From positions 3,613,855 to 3,677,854 of the forward strand of contig OZ038455.1 of NCBI GenBank assembly GCA_964036195.1: 64,000 bases of DNA, written 5' to 3'. Both the position numbers and the translations under genes were made by a program. Under the pieces are notes generated by a model that made no database searches, was not told where the DNA came from, and was given only the letters and a program-made list of their open reading frames with translations. Positions 11,881-22,622 of this stretch are shown here, in pieces (position 1 is the stretch's first letter; each line of letters starts with the position of its first letter). The DNA is from Sphaerolaimus hirsutus. Lineage: Eukaryota > Nematoda > Chromadorea > Monhysterida > Sphaerolaimidae.

Positions 11881-12129
11881 ATGATGGGTGGTCAGCGGCG
11901 TCCACCAGAAAAAATTTCACGTGATGTTGTTACATTTCGCGGTGATTCATATTTAAACAGTAAACCACGACCAATAAGAAAACGTAAGGCTCCGCCTACT
12001 GAGTCTGTGATATATAAGCCAATTGCATCAAACGAAAGTGCAGAACATTCATCAAAGACTGTAACTGATAGCTTTTCAAGTGCGTCTGAAACTGATCCTA
12101 GTGATAAAAAGAAAAAAGTAAAAAAGTGA
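11881..12129 (+). CDS. Small basic Polinton-associated protein (82 aa)
   Basis: The first gene after the gap. The 82-residue frame starts MMGGQRRPPEKISRD, with a second possible Met at 11884. It is rich in Lys, Arg, Ser and Pro and ends in a lysine cluster (DKKKKVKK). The stop is 3 nt before the capsid start, so the two look co-transcribed. Small basic proteins are common in Polintons and related viruses as DNA-condensing or minor virion proteins. I do not recognise a family, and that role is inferred from charge and position. The N-terminus could extend upstream through an intron, since only 100 nt separate it from the gap. Confidence 0.6.
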   Translation: MMGGQRRPPEKISRDVVTFRGDSYLNSKPRPIRKRKAPPTESVIYKPIASNESAEHSSKTVTDSFSSASETDPSDKKKKVKK

Positions 12130-12131
12130 AG

Positions 12132-14244
12132 ATGGACACAAGGATTGTACCAAAACAGTCCTCTAATTTGCTTGATGCACGGTAAGACTTGTGATTATTT
12201 TTTTTGTTTTGTATGCTTGCTTGTTCATTGTGAATTCTTTTTTTTCAGGTCTGACTTGTATGGTGATCTTCCAACCCAGTTTATTTATACTAATAAACTT
12301 GACTTGATAATCAAACCATCTGTTCACACTGAACAGTTTGTGCAATTTGAAATACCGAAATCTACAACTCTCTTCACTTCGCCCCATTTTTATCTTCATT
12401 GTCGTTTCAAAATAGTAAACAAAAATGGAGAGACAATACCAAACGGTATGTTAGCATGATAAATTCTTGGTGTAATCATATCAAACTTTTTTCTCTTATT
12501 TAGATACAAAGGTAGCATTGGCTAATGCATTTCCTCATTCAATGATTTCGGACCTTATTGTCAGAGTTGGCGATAAAGTGATTTCAGGATATGGAGCTAA
12601 TCAAAGTCAACTCAATTATTTTTTGGTTACTTTTGGGAGTACCTTAGATACACTTGGTAAGCTTATATTGGTTATGTGTGACTTGAAAAAATTGACCTAG
12701 AACTATTTAAATGTTATAGAGAATTACCAACGAGAAGTGGCGTTTTATGCAAAAGACGAGGGAAATTTTGACGTATGTTGATACCTATACTTTTCAAGAA
12801 ATGTAAGGATTGTTAAGGTGACACTTTTTTCCAGGCAATGGATGATGATAATCCAGGATTTGCTTACCGTAGGAAATGCTGTTTTAATGCAAATGGTTCA
12901 ATGGAAATTGAAACAATTTCACGGATTTTTTATCCGCTTGCGTATCAGAGGTTCACTTTTCTTGTTTTTTTGGATGGTGTGACCAATCTCCACTTCATCC
13001 AAAGAACAACTGACTAATGTCCACTCCATTAACTCGCAGAAAGCTTTTAATTCCTGGAATGAAAGTAACAGTTGAAATACGTTGGGCGCCATGGGCAAAG
13101 GTACTTAATACTGCTGTTGCAGATTTGGATCCAAAAATTGAATTTTTGGACACAGACTTATTGATTGAAAGATATACTCTCCAACCAGAGCTGTGTGACA
13201 AAATTTTTAGACGCTTTAGTCAGGTAGGAGCCCCAATCCCTGTATAATATCTAAGCTAAAGCGACAAATGTAAAGACAAATGGAAACCAACATCTCATTA
13301 GAAAACAAAAAAATGTCAACTGTTACTTCAGTTTTGCATTCGTTGCTTTACTTTATAGTTTATGGGGGTTGCGACTGCTACCAGACTAACGTTATCAATT
13401 ATTCGTACAAAGGATTTAAGATCTTTGGACCCATGTCAGTAAATAGTGGCATTAGTCACATTGACAGCCAAATTATTAATGGAACTAGACCTGATGCGAT
13501 AGCAATATTTTTTATTGAAGCAGATAGAGATAGAGGTTGTTTTTATACCTTTTTATCAATACATAAATTATTTTTTCATAACAGTTTTTTTTACAGGGAG
13601 CTACGCTAAGAACCCACATTTGTACAGTAATTTGGGAATTGTGTCGTGTCAGGCATCGTTTGAATCTGTGGATCGTTTCCCAACAAATCCATATATAACA
13701 AAAATGCTTCCGGAAGGCGGTGGGAAACAAAACATTGTACTGAAATATATGTATAACAAGTTTCTTGAATTTCAAGGTGATTTTTTTATTGGTTTTGTAC
13801 AACTTTCTTCAAACTTATTTTTTCTTTGAAATCTTAGGTACAAATGGAATTCCTGGATGTCAGTCTGGAATTAAGTTTCAAGACTTTGCGGGTGGATATT
13901 TCGTTGTACCTATCATCTTCCAGCAACATGGGTTAACCAATAGTGCATCTAATGTACCGTCAGACACTGGTTTGTTTGTTTAACGTGTATGAAATTGCAA
14001 CACATGTTTTTGATGCTTTTTTGAATTTTGGCAGCTATCCCATATTTTCGCGCCATAACTTAGTCACACTCATTTTTGAATTTTGGCAGGTATCACACGT
14101 TTTCGCGCGGAATTGGCATCACCAACTACACAAACTTATCATATGTTTGCAGTGGCAGTTATTTCAGGTGGCAGTCCCAAACTCTGTAAACTGTTAAGTA
14201 AACGACTAAATGTAAACTCAAATCAAAATGATACAGCAAAGTAA
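12132..14244 (+). CDS. Polinton/Maverick major capsid protein, 10 exons, about 456 aa
   Basis: Exons: 12132-12181, 12249-12445, 12504-12656, 12720-12772, 12835-12950, 13040-13223, 13385-13535, 13597-13776, 13838-13969, 14090-14244; all junction phases agree. Recognised as the double jelly-roll capsid of Polintons by its order of motifs: QFEIPKSTTLFTSPHFYL near the N-terminus, RKLLIPGMKVTVEIRW in the middle, then INGTRPDAIAIFF followed by GSYAKNPHLYSNLG and FPTNPYITKM. At about 456 aa it is on the short side for the family. Introns are 50-160 nt and not multiples of three. The last exon runs into a MITE at about 14166, so the final 23 or so residues are MITE-derived. A native-looking C-terminus lies beyond the MITE (see findings). 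The gene sits between the small basic protein and the protease. The exon 7 acceptor (13384) was chosen for phase; an earlier AG at 13358 breaks the frame. Confidence 0.85.
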
Positions 14245-14378
14245 AGTACACTGTTTTTTTTGGCAACACAAAGTTCAGAAATAACATTATGTTTTGGTAT
14301 TTTTTGTCACTTAGCTTCATTTTTTTGTTTATATTTGTCACTTTATTTTACACTTTACAGGGTTTGGGAGTGCCCCAT
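14166..14378. mobile_element. MITE of the GTGNCATTCCC introner-like family in the capsid 3' end
   Basis: The left end reads GTGGCAGTCCCAAACTCTGT and the right end ACAGGGTTTGGGAGTGCCCC; the two are imperfect reverse complements. The left end begins at a donor-like CAG|GTGGCA. The same family bounds introns at 22985-23151 and 25596-25777. Confidence 0.75.
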
Positions 14379-14451
14379 AGAAATAATTACAGTAGACGTG
14401 CATCGATCGATACAGATCTCGAATCTTGTCTCACTTGGAAGTGCTTAAGTC

Positions 14452-14889
14452 ATGCAGGCAAAGGAGTTGCATGCTTATGTGATTAATTCTAGCTATGCTA
14501 AGTTTTATAGGGGTATCTTTTCATTCGCTGATATACGTAAGTCTTTAGTGCTAAATTTAAATGAGCCAAATTTTTGTTTTATACTTCATCAGAACCATTT
14601 TACAGCTGTCTATATAAATTATTCCCAAAAAATGGTGTGCTATATAGATCCAAAAGGGGTAGACCCACAGGAATATACTAAATTGTTTGAGTTTTTATAT
14701 ATGTATGGGAAACCATTATTTTTAAAACGCTCAATTCAACCGTCTTTGTCACATTTATGTGCTAAGTATTGTCTTTATATTATTTTCCATTTATTAGAAG
14801 GTAAGTCATGGAATACAATAATTCAAAAATTCACAGGTATAGTTAATGATAAATTAGTATCGGAATGGTTTGCTAAACAATTTCTATGA
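14452..14889 (+). CDS. Adenain-like cysteine protease of the Polinton (145 aa)
   Basis: A single-exon frame with the catalytic layout of the adenovirus-type maturation protease: FYRGIFSFADI near the N-terminus, His in HQNHFTAVYI (H49), Asp in CYIDPKG (D66), Gln in SIQPS (Q96) and the nucleophile in SHLCAKYC (C103). Family members cleave capsid precursors during virion maturation. The length is normal for Polinton proteases. The start ATG is the first in frame after an in-frame stop. The stop overlaps the ATPase start in an ATGA arrangement, an unusually tight spacing for a eukaryotic gene pair that implies a shared transcript. All catalytic residues are present, so the copy could be active. 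Confidence 0.88.
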   Translation: MQAKELHAYVINSSYAKFYRGIFSFADIRKSLVLNLNEPNFCFILHQNHFTAVYINYSQKMVCYIDPKGVDPQEYTKLFEFLYMYGKPLFLKRSIQPSLSHLCAKYCLYIIFHLLEGKSWNTIIQKFTGIVNDKLVSEWFAKQFL

Positions 14890-15713
14890 ATTCGAAAGTA
14901 GCTCAATTTGTAACAAAAATGAAAGCTTATTTCGATGAGCAAGTTCAAAAAGATGAAGAAAATCAGGCAAATAAAATTCGTCAGAGAGATCAGATGACAT
15001 TATCCAATAATGGACGTGATTACTTCACTGCTATTTACATCGGTGGATCATCGAGTTATAAGACGACAACTATTATTCAGCTGATACAAAATTGGAGAGA
15101 AGTACGTCCAAGTCGTATTTTGTTGGGTGTGATTTTGTTTGCTTTAGATGATGTTACAATTAAGCAGTATAAAACTGCATGTGAAAATGTTGTGAATTTC
15201 TTTGAAAGCTTCAAAGTTTTTGACCCCACATGGGATGTAACCGATTTAACATGGTTTTCTACTCGTGATCAGCATGAAGATGTATTATTGGTATTTGAAG
15301 ATTTTGGATCTATTATACGTACATCTAAGGCTATTTATGCAGAAATACGTAATTATTTTGAGCGGATTTGTCATCACAAAAGTTTATCGTGTTTTTTGAC
15401 ATTACAAAGTATTTCTGGTAGTGGTAATGCACACATGTCTCTCACGCCACTCTTGGATAATGCAAATTATATTTTTCTTTCAAGATCTACTGTAGGCACT
15501 AATGTTTTAACTGAAATTCAAAAGCGATATTTTGCTGGAAAAGGTGGACTCATTCATAAAATTGCACAGCTTTGTTTCACAGAATACGGATATAATTACC
15601 TATTAATAGAGAGAAATACCACTAGCACAAATATAAAATACAAACTACGTAGCGGCTTGATTTACACACCTGATTACCCGCCTATTTGCTTTGCATTGAG
15701 TGAAAATTCATAA
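14886..15713 (+). CDS. FtsK/HerA-type genome-packaging ATPase of the Polinton (275 aa)
   Basis: An intronless frame matching the Polinton and virophage packaging ATPase in place and length. The P-loop is IGGSSSYKTTT (residues 52-62). The Walker B-like strand is VLLVFEDFG (133-141), with the acidic pair Glu-Asp. A later LTLQSISG resembles the sensor strand region. In this family the enzyme pumps element DNA into the capsid. Odd points are Tyr in the P-loop where Gly normally precedes the Lys, and Glu-Asp instead of Asp-Glu or Asp-Asp at Walker B. These may be lineage variants or signs of decay. It overlaps the protease stop by 4 nt and is followed 3 nt later by the 221-aa gene, so three genes are packed in viral style. 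Confidence 0.85.
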   Translation: MNSKVAQFVTKMKAYFDEQVQKDEENQANKIRQRDQMTLSNNGRDYFTAIYIGGSSSYKTTTIIQLIQNWREVRPSRILLGVILFALDDVTIKQYKTACENVVNFFESFKVFDPTWDVTDLTWFSTRDQHEDVLLVFEDFGSIIRTSKAIYAEIRNYFERICHHKSLSCFLTLQSISGSGNAHMSLTPLLDNANYIFLSRSTVGTNVLTEIQKRYFAGKGGLIHKIAQLCFTEYGYNYLLIERNTTSTNIKYKLRSGLIYTPDYPPICFALSENS

Positions 15714-15716
15714 AAT

Positions 15717-16440
15717 ATGACTGGAAAAGCAAACTATGAAATTGACCCATTTGTTATGGTACCTGCTAATGAATACAAAAAATTGAAAACTAAAATTCAT
15801 AATTTGGAACAAAATGAACGTAATATTCGACATCAGAAATTGACTGGACCTGTCTCTACAGAGGGTAGTTTTTTTCTTTTGAATATTGAAATATAATGGA
15901 TCAATTTGCATTTTGTTTACAGGAAAATTAGATGAATTTCAACCCATTACAACAGAGGGAATAGATGGCGGAGCAAAAGATGAGGAATTAACAGATTCAA
16001 ATAATATACATCATGACTCCACACAAAAGTTACAAGACATTCCTCAAAATCATTTAGAAAATGGAAAAACAACAGGGTTTCAAACAAAAGATTTAACGAC
16101 AGAAGAGATTTTTTCCAAGATAGAAAATAATGTTCCAAATGCTGAAAAAGTGATCACAATTTTAGAAAGTTTGCATGAAGTTGCATTTAAAGTAAATCCA
16201 GATCTTTCATTTGAAATCATGAATAAAAGTTTTGAAGGTTCAAATCTACAAACATGCATTGAATTAATTACATCGAATAAAAGAAAACGGAAAAATGTTG
16301 CAAGACCAAATTTTACAGAAATTCCTGGGTTACTCGCACTATTGCATTTATTAGATATGAATGGCTTTAAAATTTTGGATTCTGGTAATGTACCGAATCC
16401 AAAATTACGTTTTTATTTCAAACAGCAATTTAAAGGTTAG
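15717..16440 (+). CDS. Polinton-associated protein of unknown function (221 aa, 2 exons)
   Basis: Exon 1 is 15717-15864 and exon 2 is 15923-16440, joined in phase 1 (GAGG|GTAGTT ... TTTACAG|GAAAAT). The N-terminal part (MTGKANYEIDPFVMVPANEY) is followed by a short helix rich in Lys and Asn, an acidic polar linker and a helical C-terminal domain (EVAFKVNPDLSFEIMNKSF, ITSNKRKRKN, PGLLALLHLLDMNGFKIL). Its position after the ATPase is where Polintons keep a minor virion or accessory protein. I cannot assign a family. The last 11 nt overlap the 3' end of the polymerase gene on the other strand, so the two halves of the element converge here. Confidence 0.7.
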
Positions 16441-19400
16441 GGAGTGGTACTGTATTAATTTGGTCTTCCAATAAATAGCGTTTGAAACTGAGTCCTGTCA
16501 TTGCTTGTTTAGTACACTCTGTTGTGACTATTCCACCTTTAATGTTTCGAAAACTAACTGCTTGACAGTTTAATGGTTCAATTTCACCAAAAACAGTTTT
16601 TTTTAAAGTATCGTATTCAAACAGTTCATGGTTGTTCACATTCCGCATGTTGACACCTTTTGTTGCAGCTTTATATTGGTAATAAACACCTCCACTTGAT
16701 TTTTTGTAGATACCATATACCTGTGTTTATAAATAAGCATTATGAGTAAAAGTAAATAACTTAAAATTTGCTCAAAATGTGACCATATGAGAAAGGGTTC
16801 TAGTCTTCACAACAGATATTTTTGCTGACCATTATAATGATGTATTTGAGTGAGAATAAATGGAGTGGATATTGCTTCGTTATTCAAAAAATGGAGTGGA
16901 CATTGGTCAGATTTTTTAAAAATAGGTGGACAGCGGTCAGATTTTCAAAAAAAGTGCACAGTGGCTAGATTTGTTCAGAAAATCGCAGGGAACATTAATC
17001 TAATCAAATGACCTTTTCTTGTGGAGCTGCAAATCCTCCGTGGAATTTTATTTCACACTCCAATTTCCATCCAAAAAGCCGGTTTGTAAACAATTCTTTC
17101 TTTGCTATTTGAAATGCCTGTTGTTTTTCTGGTGACACACATTCATCCAGTGTTGGCTGAGATAGTGCTACATAAATTGAATCGGTATCTGACATCAATA
17201 CAATGTAATCTTTTGGATCAATAAATTTACCCAAAAATTGATGAGCAAAGTTTTGGGTTTGGCGTTTTGAATGAGCCAAAATAAAGTAACCAACGATTAT
17301 AGGTAGTTTATGTATAATTTTTTCCTTTTTCATTGATAATTCAGCAATGCTTTCACTAACATGACGATCACTGACAAAATGCGGAGAGCAAAACGCCTTT
17401 GCAATTTTTTGTTCCCCTGCTGAAGTATCGGTATCCACAAAAAATGTATCTTTGTATGAGTGCACTTTCTGAATAGTCTTCCCAAATACACTATTCATGA
17501 GAACCTTTGCACTAATACTTAAAGCAGGTTGATTGTTTTTTTTAGCCTCACTCCGCATGTTGAAAAGTTTTTCCATGATCGGCTTCAAGACAAAATTTGT
17601 TGAAAATTGATAAATCTCTTTAATATTATAAATTTTTGTATCGTAATTAAACACTAATTGTTTAATTTCTTCTGTTGTAAACAGGACATTTTCTGAGAAA
17701 AATCCTGGTATGTTCAGTGAACGAGTGGTTGATAAATGCAACCCCATTTTTTTTGCATATGCTTGTTGCACTGGACTGAGCATTGATACAGAAATGTTTT
17801 CTCTTTTCGCTATAGGTGGGTAATCAGCGAATTTTTTTCTAGATCTCAGCCTTACACAAGCAGATGCAAGCACCAACCCTTCAATTTTGTCATTCAAAAT
17901 TTCATCCAGAATTTCCCGTTCAGTATACTCTTGATTTGGAACAAAAGCTGGTCCAATAGAAAAATGTTTCACGATCATTTTAGCTATTGGGTTTGTTTTT
18001 GTCATATGCATCCATTCACATGACCAGACAAAATGAAAATTACGTCCATAAATCTTTTTCAGATTTTTTATTCTAATTTGAGTGTTTTGTTTGTTTTCAC
18101 GGTGTGATAAACCATTTATCCAAACATGTTTATCATTTTTAGCCTGTCTTTTGAAAAGACAGCAATTTTTGCCACAAAATCCATGTGAACCGTTACATTC
18201 AAAAAATTCAACAGCAACAGGAACAATTCGACCATTTTGCTGGCGGACGCCATATCTGTAAAGAAAAATATGAATATTTTTTCAAAAAAGTATCATATTT
18301 TTCAACAGGTATATTTTCCTAACAAACAAACCCATCTAGTCTATATACTTCCTGTATACTCTCTAAAAATACTGAAACTTCTCCCTTATTACATAGTGAA
18401 TGCATGTATTCACAATTTTCTGTGCGATTCACATATTCCACATATTGAAGTGGTGAAATTTTATGTCTCTGAATGAAATCAGCTTTAAAGTTATCCTCTG
18501 CACACCGATATATTGGCGGACCAGTGAATTGTTTCTGACACATCACCGATGGATACTAAAAAGTAATAATAAATAAGTTATTAGAGGTTTTTTTAAAAAA
18601 ATTGTATAATAAGTAAGAGCTTTATAAAAAGCACCTGACTATTAGCATCATAACCCAGAATTGCCTTTGCTACATTCGGGTTTTCATAGTCATATGGACG
18701 AATTTTGGTTACACCTAATTCAACAAATTTGGTACAAATAAATGTCATACCACCTAACAAATTAGCACGAATCAAGTTTGTCAAATGCTCACCGGGAATA
18801 TAAAATAACTGAGCTTGATTCTCTTGCATACTATTATAAGTAATATGAAATGCAAAACTAGAAATTGTTACAAAACCATGTAAATACTGTTGTGCAATAA
18901 TATAATAAGAAAGTATGCGGGTTTGTAAAAAACGAATCAGCGGCTTAACATCACTAATGCAGTAATCAATTAATATGTCCCTAAAGCAAGTAAATCCTTT
19001 TTCTTTCCATGCTTCTACTATTTTAGCATGCTTTTCTCTGCCAACTTGAGGAATTTTTTTCAAGTTCAAATATTCTAGCGCTTCATTTTTTGACATTTTG
19101 TATCTATGTCGCGCTTTCATATAATCATTGTATTCAATATCTAATGTGTTCGTATAAGCCATTTCATCAAAAAAACTTTCATATTCCGGAATTCCGTAAG
19201 AAAAACAGGCGATACCTTTTTTTAAAACTTTATATGGTAAAAATTTTTTATGTAAAGAAGTATCATTTGGAAAAGTTTGCTGTAAAGAATCACTGAGCGA
19301 TGGACTACCCCCCTCAAACACGATTGCGTCTAAAAAATTTAGATGAGGGGACTTCAACACTATATACTTTTCACCCTTTTTAATAGCAGTAGGCATTTTC

Positions 19401-21855
19401 TTCTTACCATCACTACTTAAATCATGCAAATACAAATATTCAATCAGCTTTGAGTTTAACAATATAGGTAGGTCAAATCTAGCACTATTATATCCAAAAA
19501 TTGGTGTAGTGTTTATGTGCTGAGATAATTGCTTTTCTAAAACCACCAATTTTTGCATTTCAAAACCATTCTGTGTAAATTGCTTCTTACTTGTAATGAA
19601 ATGAAAAAATTCAGCTAAATATGCACGCTTTTTCTGGGTAAATTCCAGTGCTACTTCTAAACAGTATAGCACAAATGACTCTACAATTTGGGTATTGGAA
19701 AAACTAGAAGCTTCCCATATTCTAGTTTCATTTGTGTCTGCGCGAGTAACAGTAATGATTAACGGTACATGGCGACCAATAAACGAATAGTTTGCGGTGT
19801 CTATTGGAAGATTTGATTTGACAGCTGTTGTTTCTAAGTCATATGTTAGAAAGGTGTTTAAGTTTAACAAGCCAATTAATTCAGCTGGTAAATCATCTAC
19901 AGGAATGTGTTCGCTTTCTATATGGTAAAGCGGTTTCTTATCTAACAGTGCCTCTAATCGATCAATCAGGGTTGGTTGTTCACTCCAGCGACCTGCTACG
20001 TATTCCGAAATTACAAGCCTAGGTAGCCCATTGTCATCCATTGAAATCACCTTTTGATTTGCTTTCAATCTGTACAGATCAGATTGAGAGGTTTTTTTTC
20101 AAAAGGTCTTTCAAATTAGATCAGAAAATCATTTCATATAAATATGAATTGGAAGGACAAACCGTTTTTGGCGCTTTGCAGATGCTAGACAATTATATCT
20201 TTTATGTCTCCAATATGAATGGCGATTAGAAATAATTAAGCTACAATTAGTACATTGGAAGGTTTTCCGGAATAAATGCAAATCCACAATGAGCCGAATT
20301 TGACCATTTTTCTGATATAGCAGTTGTGCTTGTGTCTTGTTTAACCATTTTGATTGCAACATATTTGATTCATAAAAAATTTTTTCATTCAGAGACGAAT
20401 GATAGACTTTTATCGGTGTATTAAATAACATAGTAGCTTTGTACAATGATTCATGTGCAGTAGCTGATTCAATTTCAGCCACCAATTCTGACAATTCATT
20501 TTTATTTATTTTCTGCTTTGTGAATTCGGCAAATGCAAGAATAATAGTGCATTCCAAAATTTTTGTATTGATTTTCATTTGCATAATTCGTCTTATATAC
20601 GAACGTGTTCCACCAAAGCATGTTGATTCTGAAAAAATTAAATCTACGTATTTAAAAACGTTTACATAATGATTCCGATATAGGAAATAGAAAATGGAAG
20701 CGATTTATAAGCAGCACCAGATGAAAACATATCATTGATAAAGGTACAGTATGATTCACAATTACCGCTACATAATTCAGAAATACTTTTATTAAATTTG
20801 AGATATAAATTGCCATTTACTATACCATCGTAACATTGGGTATTGAAGGATTGACGAAAAAAACGAGTATTTATTTCTGGCATTTCACGCGAGACTAATA
20901 AAAAGCCGATTTGACATTTGAGCCGGAATATTTTCGGGTATGCACCAAGAAACGCCTTTAGCTGTTGAATCAGCAATTGCCTGAGATTGTCATTGTACAC
21001 ACCAAAAATAGGAAAACGATATTCAATTTTACGCCCCTTTTGGTATATTATAATTCTCGGCTTATATTGATATTGATACATTTGTTGAAAAAAGCTTAAT
21101 TCTGGGTCAGAATTAATGACAGCATTCTGTTTAGCAAAAATGGGGGGTGGAAGGTGACCAAAACCATACTTATTAGCTAATTCAGAAGATAATTGTGGAA
21201 ACATACGTTCTTCATCACTATCCAACTCTTGTACTGGTTCAGGTGCTTTCTTGGGTCGTTTTGGAGCGCGTGAGCGTTTTTCAACAGCCTGATGACCCGT
21301 TTGATTTTCAGAAGATGGACCAGGCATATTTGCGGTAGCAGAATAAAGTTGGTCAACCTAGAATTAAACCAATTTATAACAAAGCTCTTATATGTTCCTC
21401 AAAATAATTCACATACTTGATGAATGACTCTCTCCATCCTTAAGCTTAGTTCAGTGAGTTTTTCTAAAATTTCACCATTCAAACTTTCACTATTCACTTG
21501 TCTTTGTACTACCTCATCTATCATTGCTACAACATCAGCTTTTCCTTTATTCCCATTCATAGTGTCATTCAGTTTCTGAAGGGGTGACACAATGTTGAAG
21601 TCGAGATATGGAACATTAGAATATGATTTTTTTGCACACTGCAAAAAAATGAATTTGCAAATTTTTTACAAATTTTTTTGCAAATTTATAATAAAAAATC
21701 AACACACTAACACTTTTATAAATCCAATTATTGGCATCGGATTTATCAACACTGATATTGGTTTTCTTCAATTGATGCGACTGTTCCATATGACGTCCAA
21801 TCATGTATGTTGTAAGAAACGATGCCCCGCAAACTTCGCAAGAATAATTCACCAT
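16430..21855 (-). CDS. Protein-primed family B DNA polymerase of the Polinton (about 1554 aa, 8 exons)
   Basis: Exons: 21855-21712, 21638-21417, 21357-20718, 20628-20163, 20069-18635, 18555-18332, 18255-17013, 16720-16430; phases agree. Exon 1 encodes a C2H2 finger (YSCEVCGASFLTTYMIGRH). Exon 4 ends in a second Cys/His finger (CTNCSLIISNRHSYWRHK). Exon 5 holds the 3'-5' exonuclease: FLTYDLET, FGYNSARFDLPIL and YCISDVKPLIRF. Polymerase motif A is split by intron 5 (GYDANSQ|YPS). Motif B is KVLMNSVFGK and motif C is SDTDSIY. The last exon has the family's C-terminal block (AVSFRNIKGGIVTTECTKQA). All catalytic acidic residues are present, so it may be functional. The exon 3 donor (GTGCTG, 20717) is weak; the stronger GTAAAC at 20665 breaks the frame. 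It faces the capsid genes tail to tail. Confidence 0.85.
16850..16985. repeat. Degenerate tandem repeat in polymerase intron 7
   Basis: Units around TGGAGTGGACATTGGTCAG recur three to four times within the 292-nt intron between the last two polymerase exons. The repeat does not affect coding. Confidence 0.6.
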
Positions 21856-21869
21856 ATTACCTTATTCTG

Positions 21870-22180
21870 AAAGTACATCAAAAAATAATGATTGAAATAA
21901 ATTTATCAATAATTTCAAGATATATCTCATATAGCAATGAGATAGAATCTCAACTCATTTAACTTGACATAAAAATGGATCATTTCATTTATTAATCATT
22001 TTATTATTCCATATATATTATTATAAACAGCTGCAACTACTAAATGATAAGTATAACAATAAAATATTACCCTCAGTTCCAGAAAAGTACTACAGAACAA
22101 TAGGTAAATGTACCCCTTGAATGTGAATGCAGCTTAATCATATTGATTATGGATTCTCGAATACAACTTTATTTACTAGT
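21870..22180. other. AT-rich sequence right of the Polinton polymerase
   Basis: No gene and no clear terminal inverted repeat partner. The Polinton's right edge should be near here, but the left edge is lost in the gap, so no TIR comparison is possible. Confidence 0.5.
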
Positions 22181-22382
22181 GACCGATGGTCAGCTTTAAT
22201 CACGTGACCGATGGTCAGCTTTATTCACTAGTGTCCGATGGTCAGCTTTATTCACTAGTGACCGATGGTCAGCTTTATTCACTACTGAATAATTGATAAA
22301 TGACCCCCTTAAATACAACTTGAACATATTGACTAATGAATTCATGATTGCTACCTTATTCACTAGTGACCGACGGTCACTA
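22181..22382. repeat. Minisatellite, about 27-bp unit (CACTAGTGACCGATGGTCAG)
   Basis: About four units of TTCACTAGTGACCGATGGTCAGCTTTA lie head to tail at 22181-22282, and a diverged unit (GACCGACGGTCAC) lies at 22367-22380. Each unit contains a GACCNNNGGTC palindrome. Confidence 0.75.
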
Positions 22383-22622
22383 CACAAATTTTTTTTGAAA
22401 TTGAATCAGCCCTTGAGAATTACACCTTAATTTCTCCCTTATTCACTTATTCTCTAATGGACAGTACATAGAAATCACATATACTTACTTGAAAATACCA
22501 AATAAATCATACCCCCCCATTAAAAAAACACATAATTATTACCGATAAATATATATACTACCATAAATACTTATAAAGAGAATCTTAGACATTAAAAACC
22601 ACTTTAAAAGTGAGTGAGGTGT

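Noticed and set aside
11549..11920. Frames running through the N gap
   Set aside because: They exist only because N codons were translated as X. The same applies to 39607-39843.
14166..14244. Capsid C-terminus taken as native
   Set aside because: The last 23 or so codons match the terminal sequence of a MITE family found elsewhere, so they are insertion-derived.
11808..22180. Polinton terminal inverted repeats
   Set aside because: I compared the sequence near 11.8-11.9 kb with 21.9-22.2 kb and saw no inverted match. The left end is probably in the gap.
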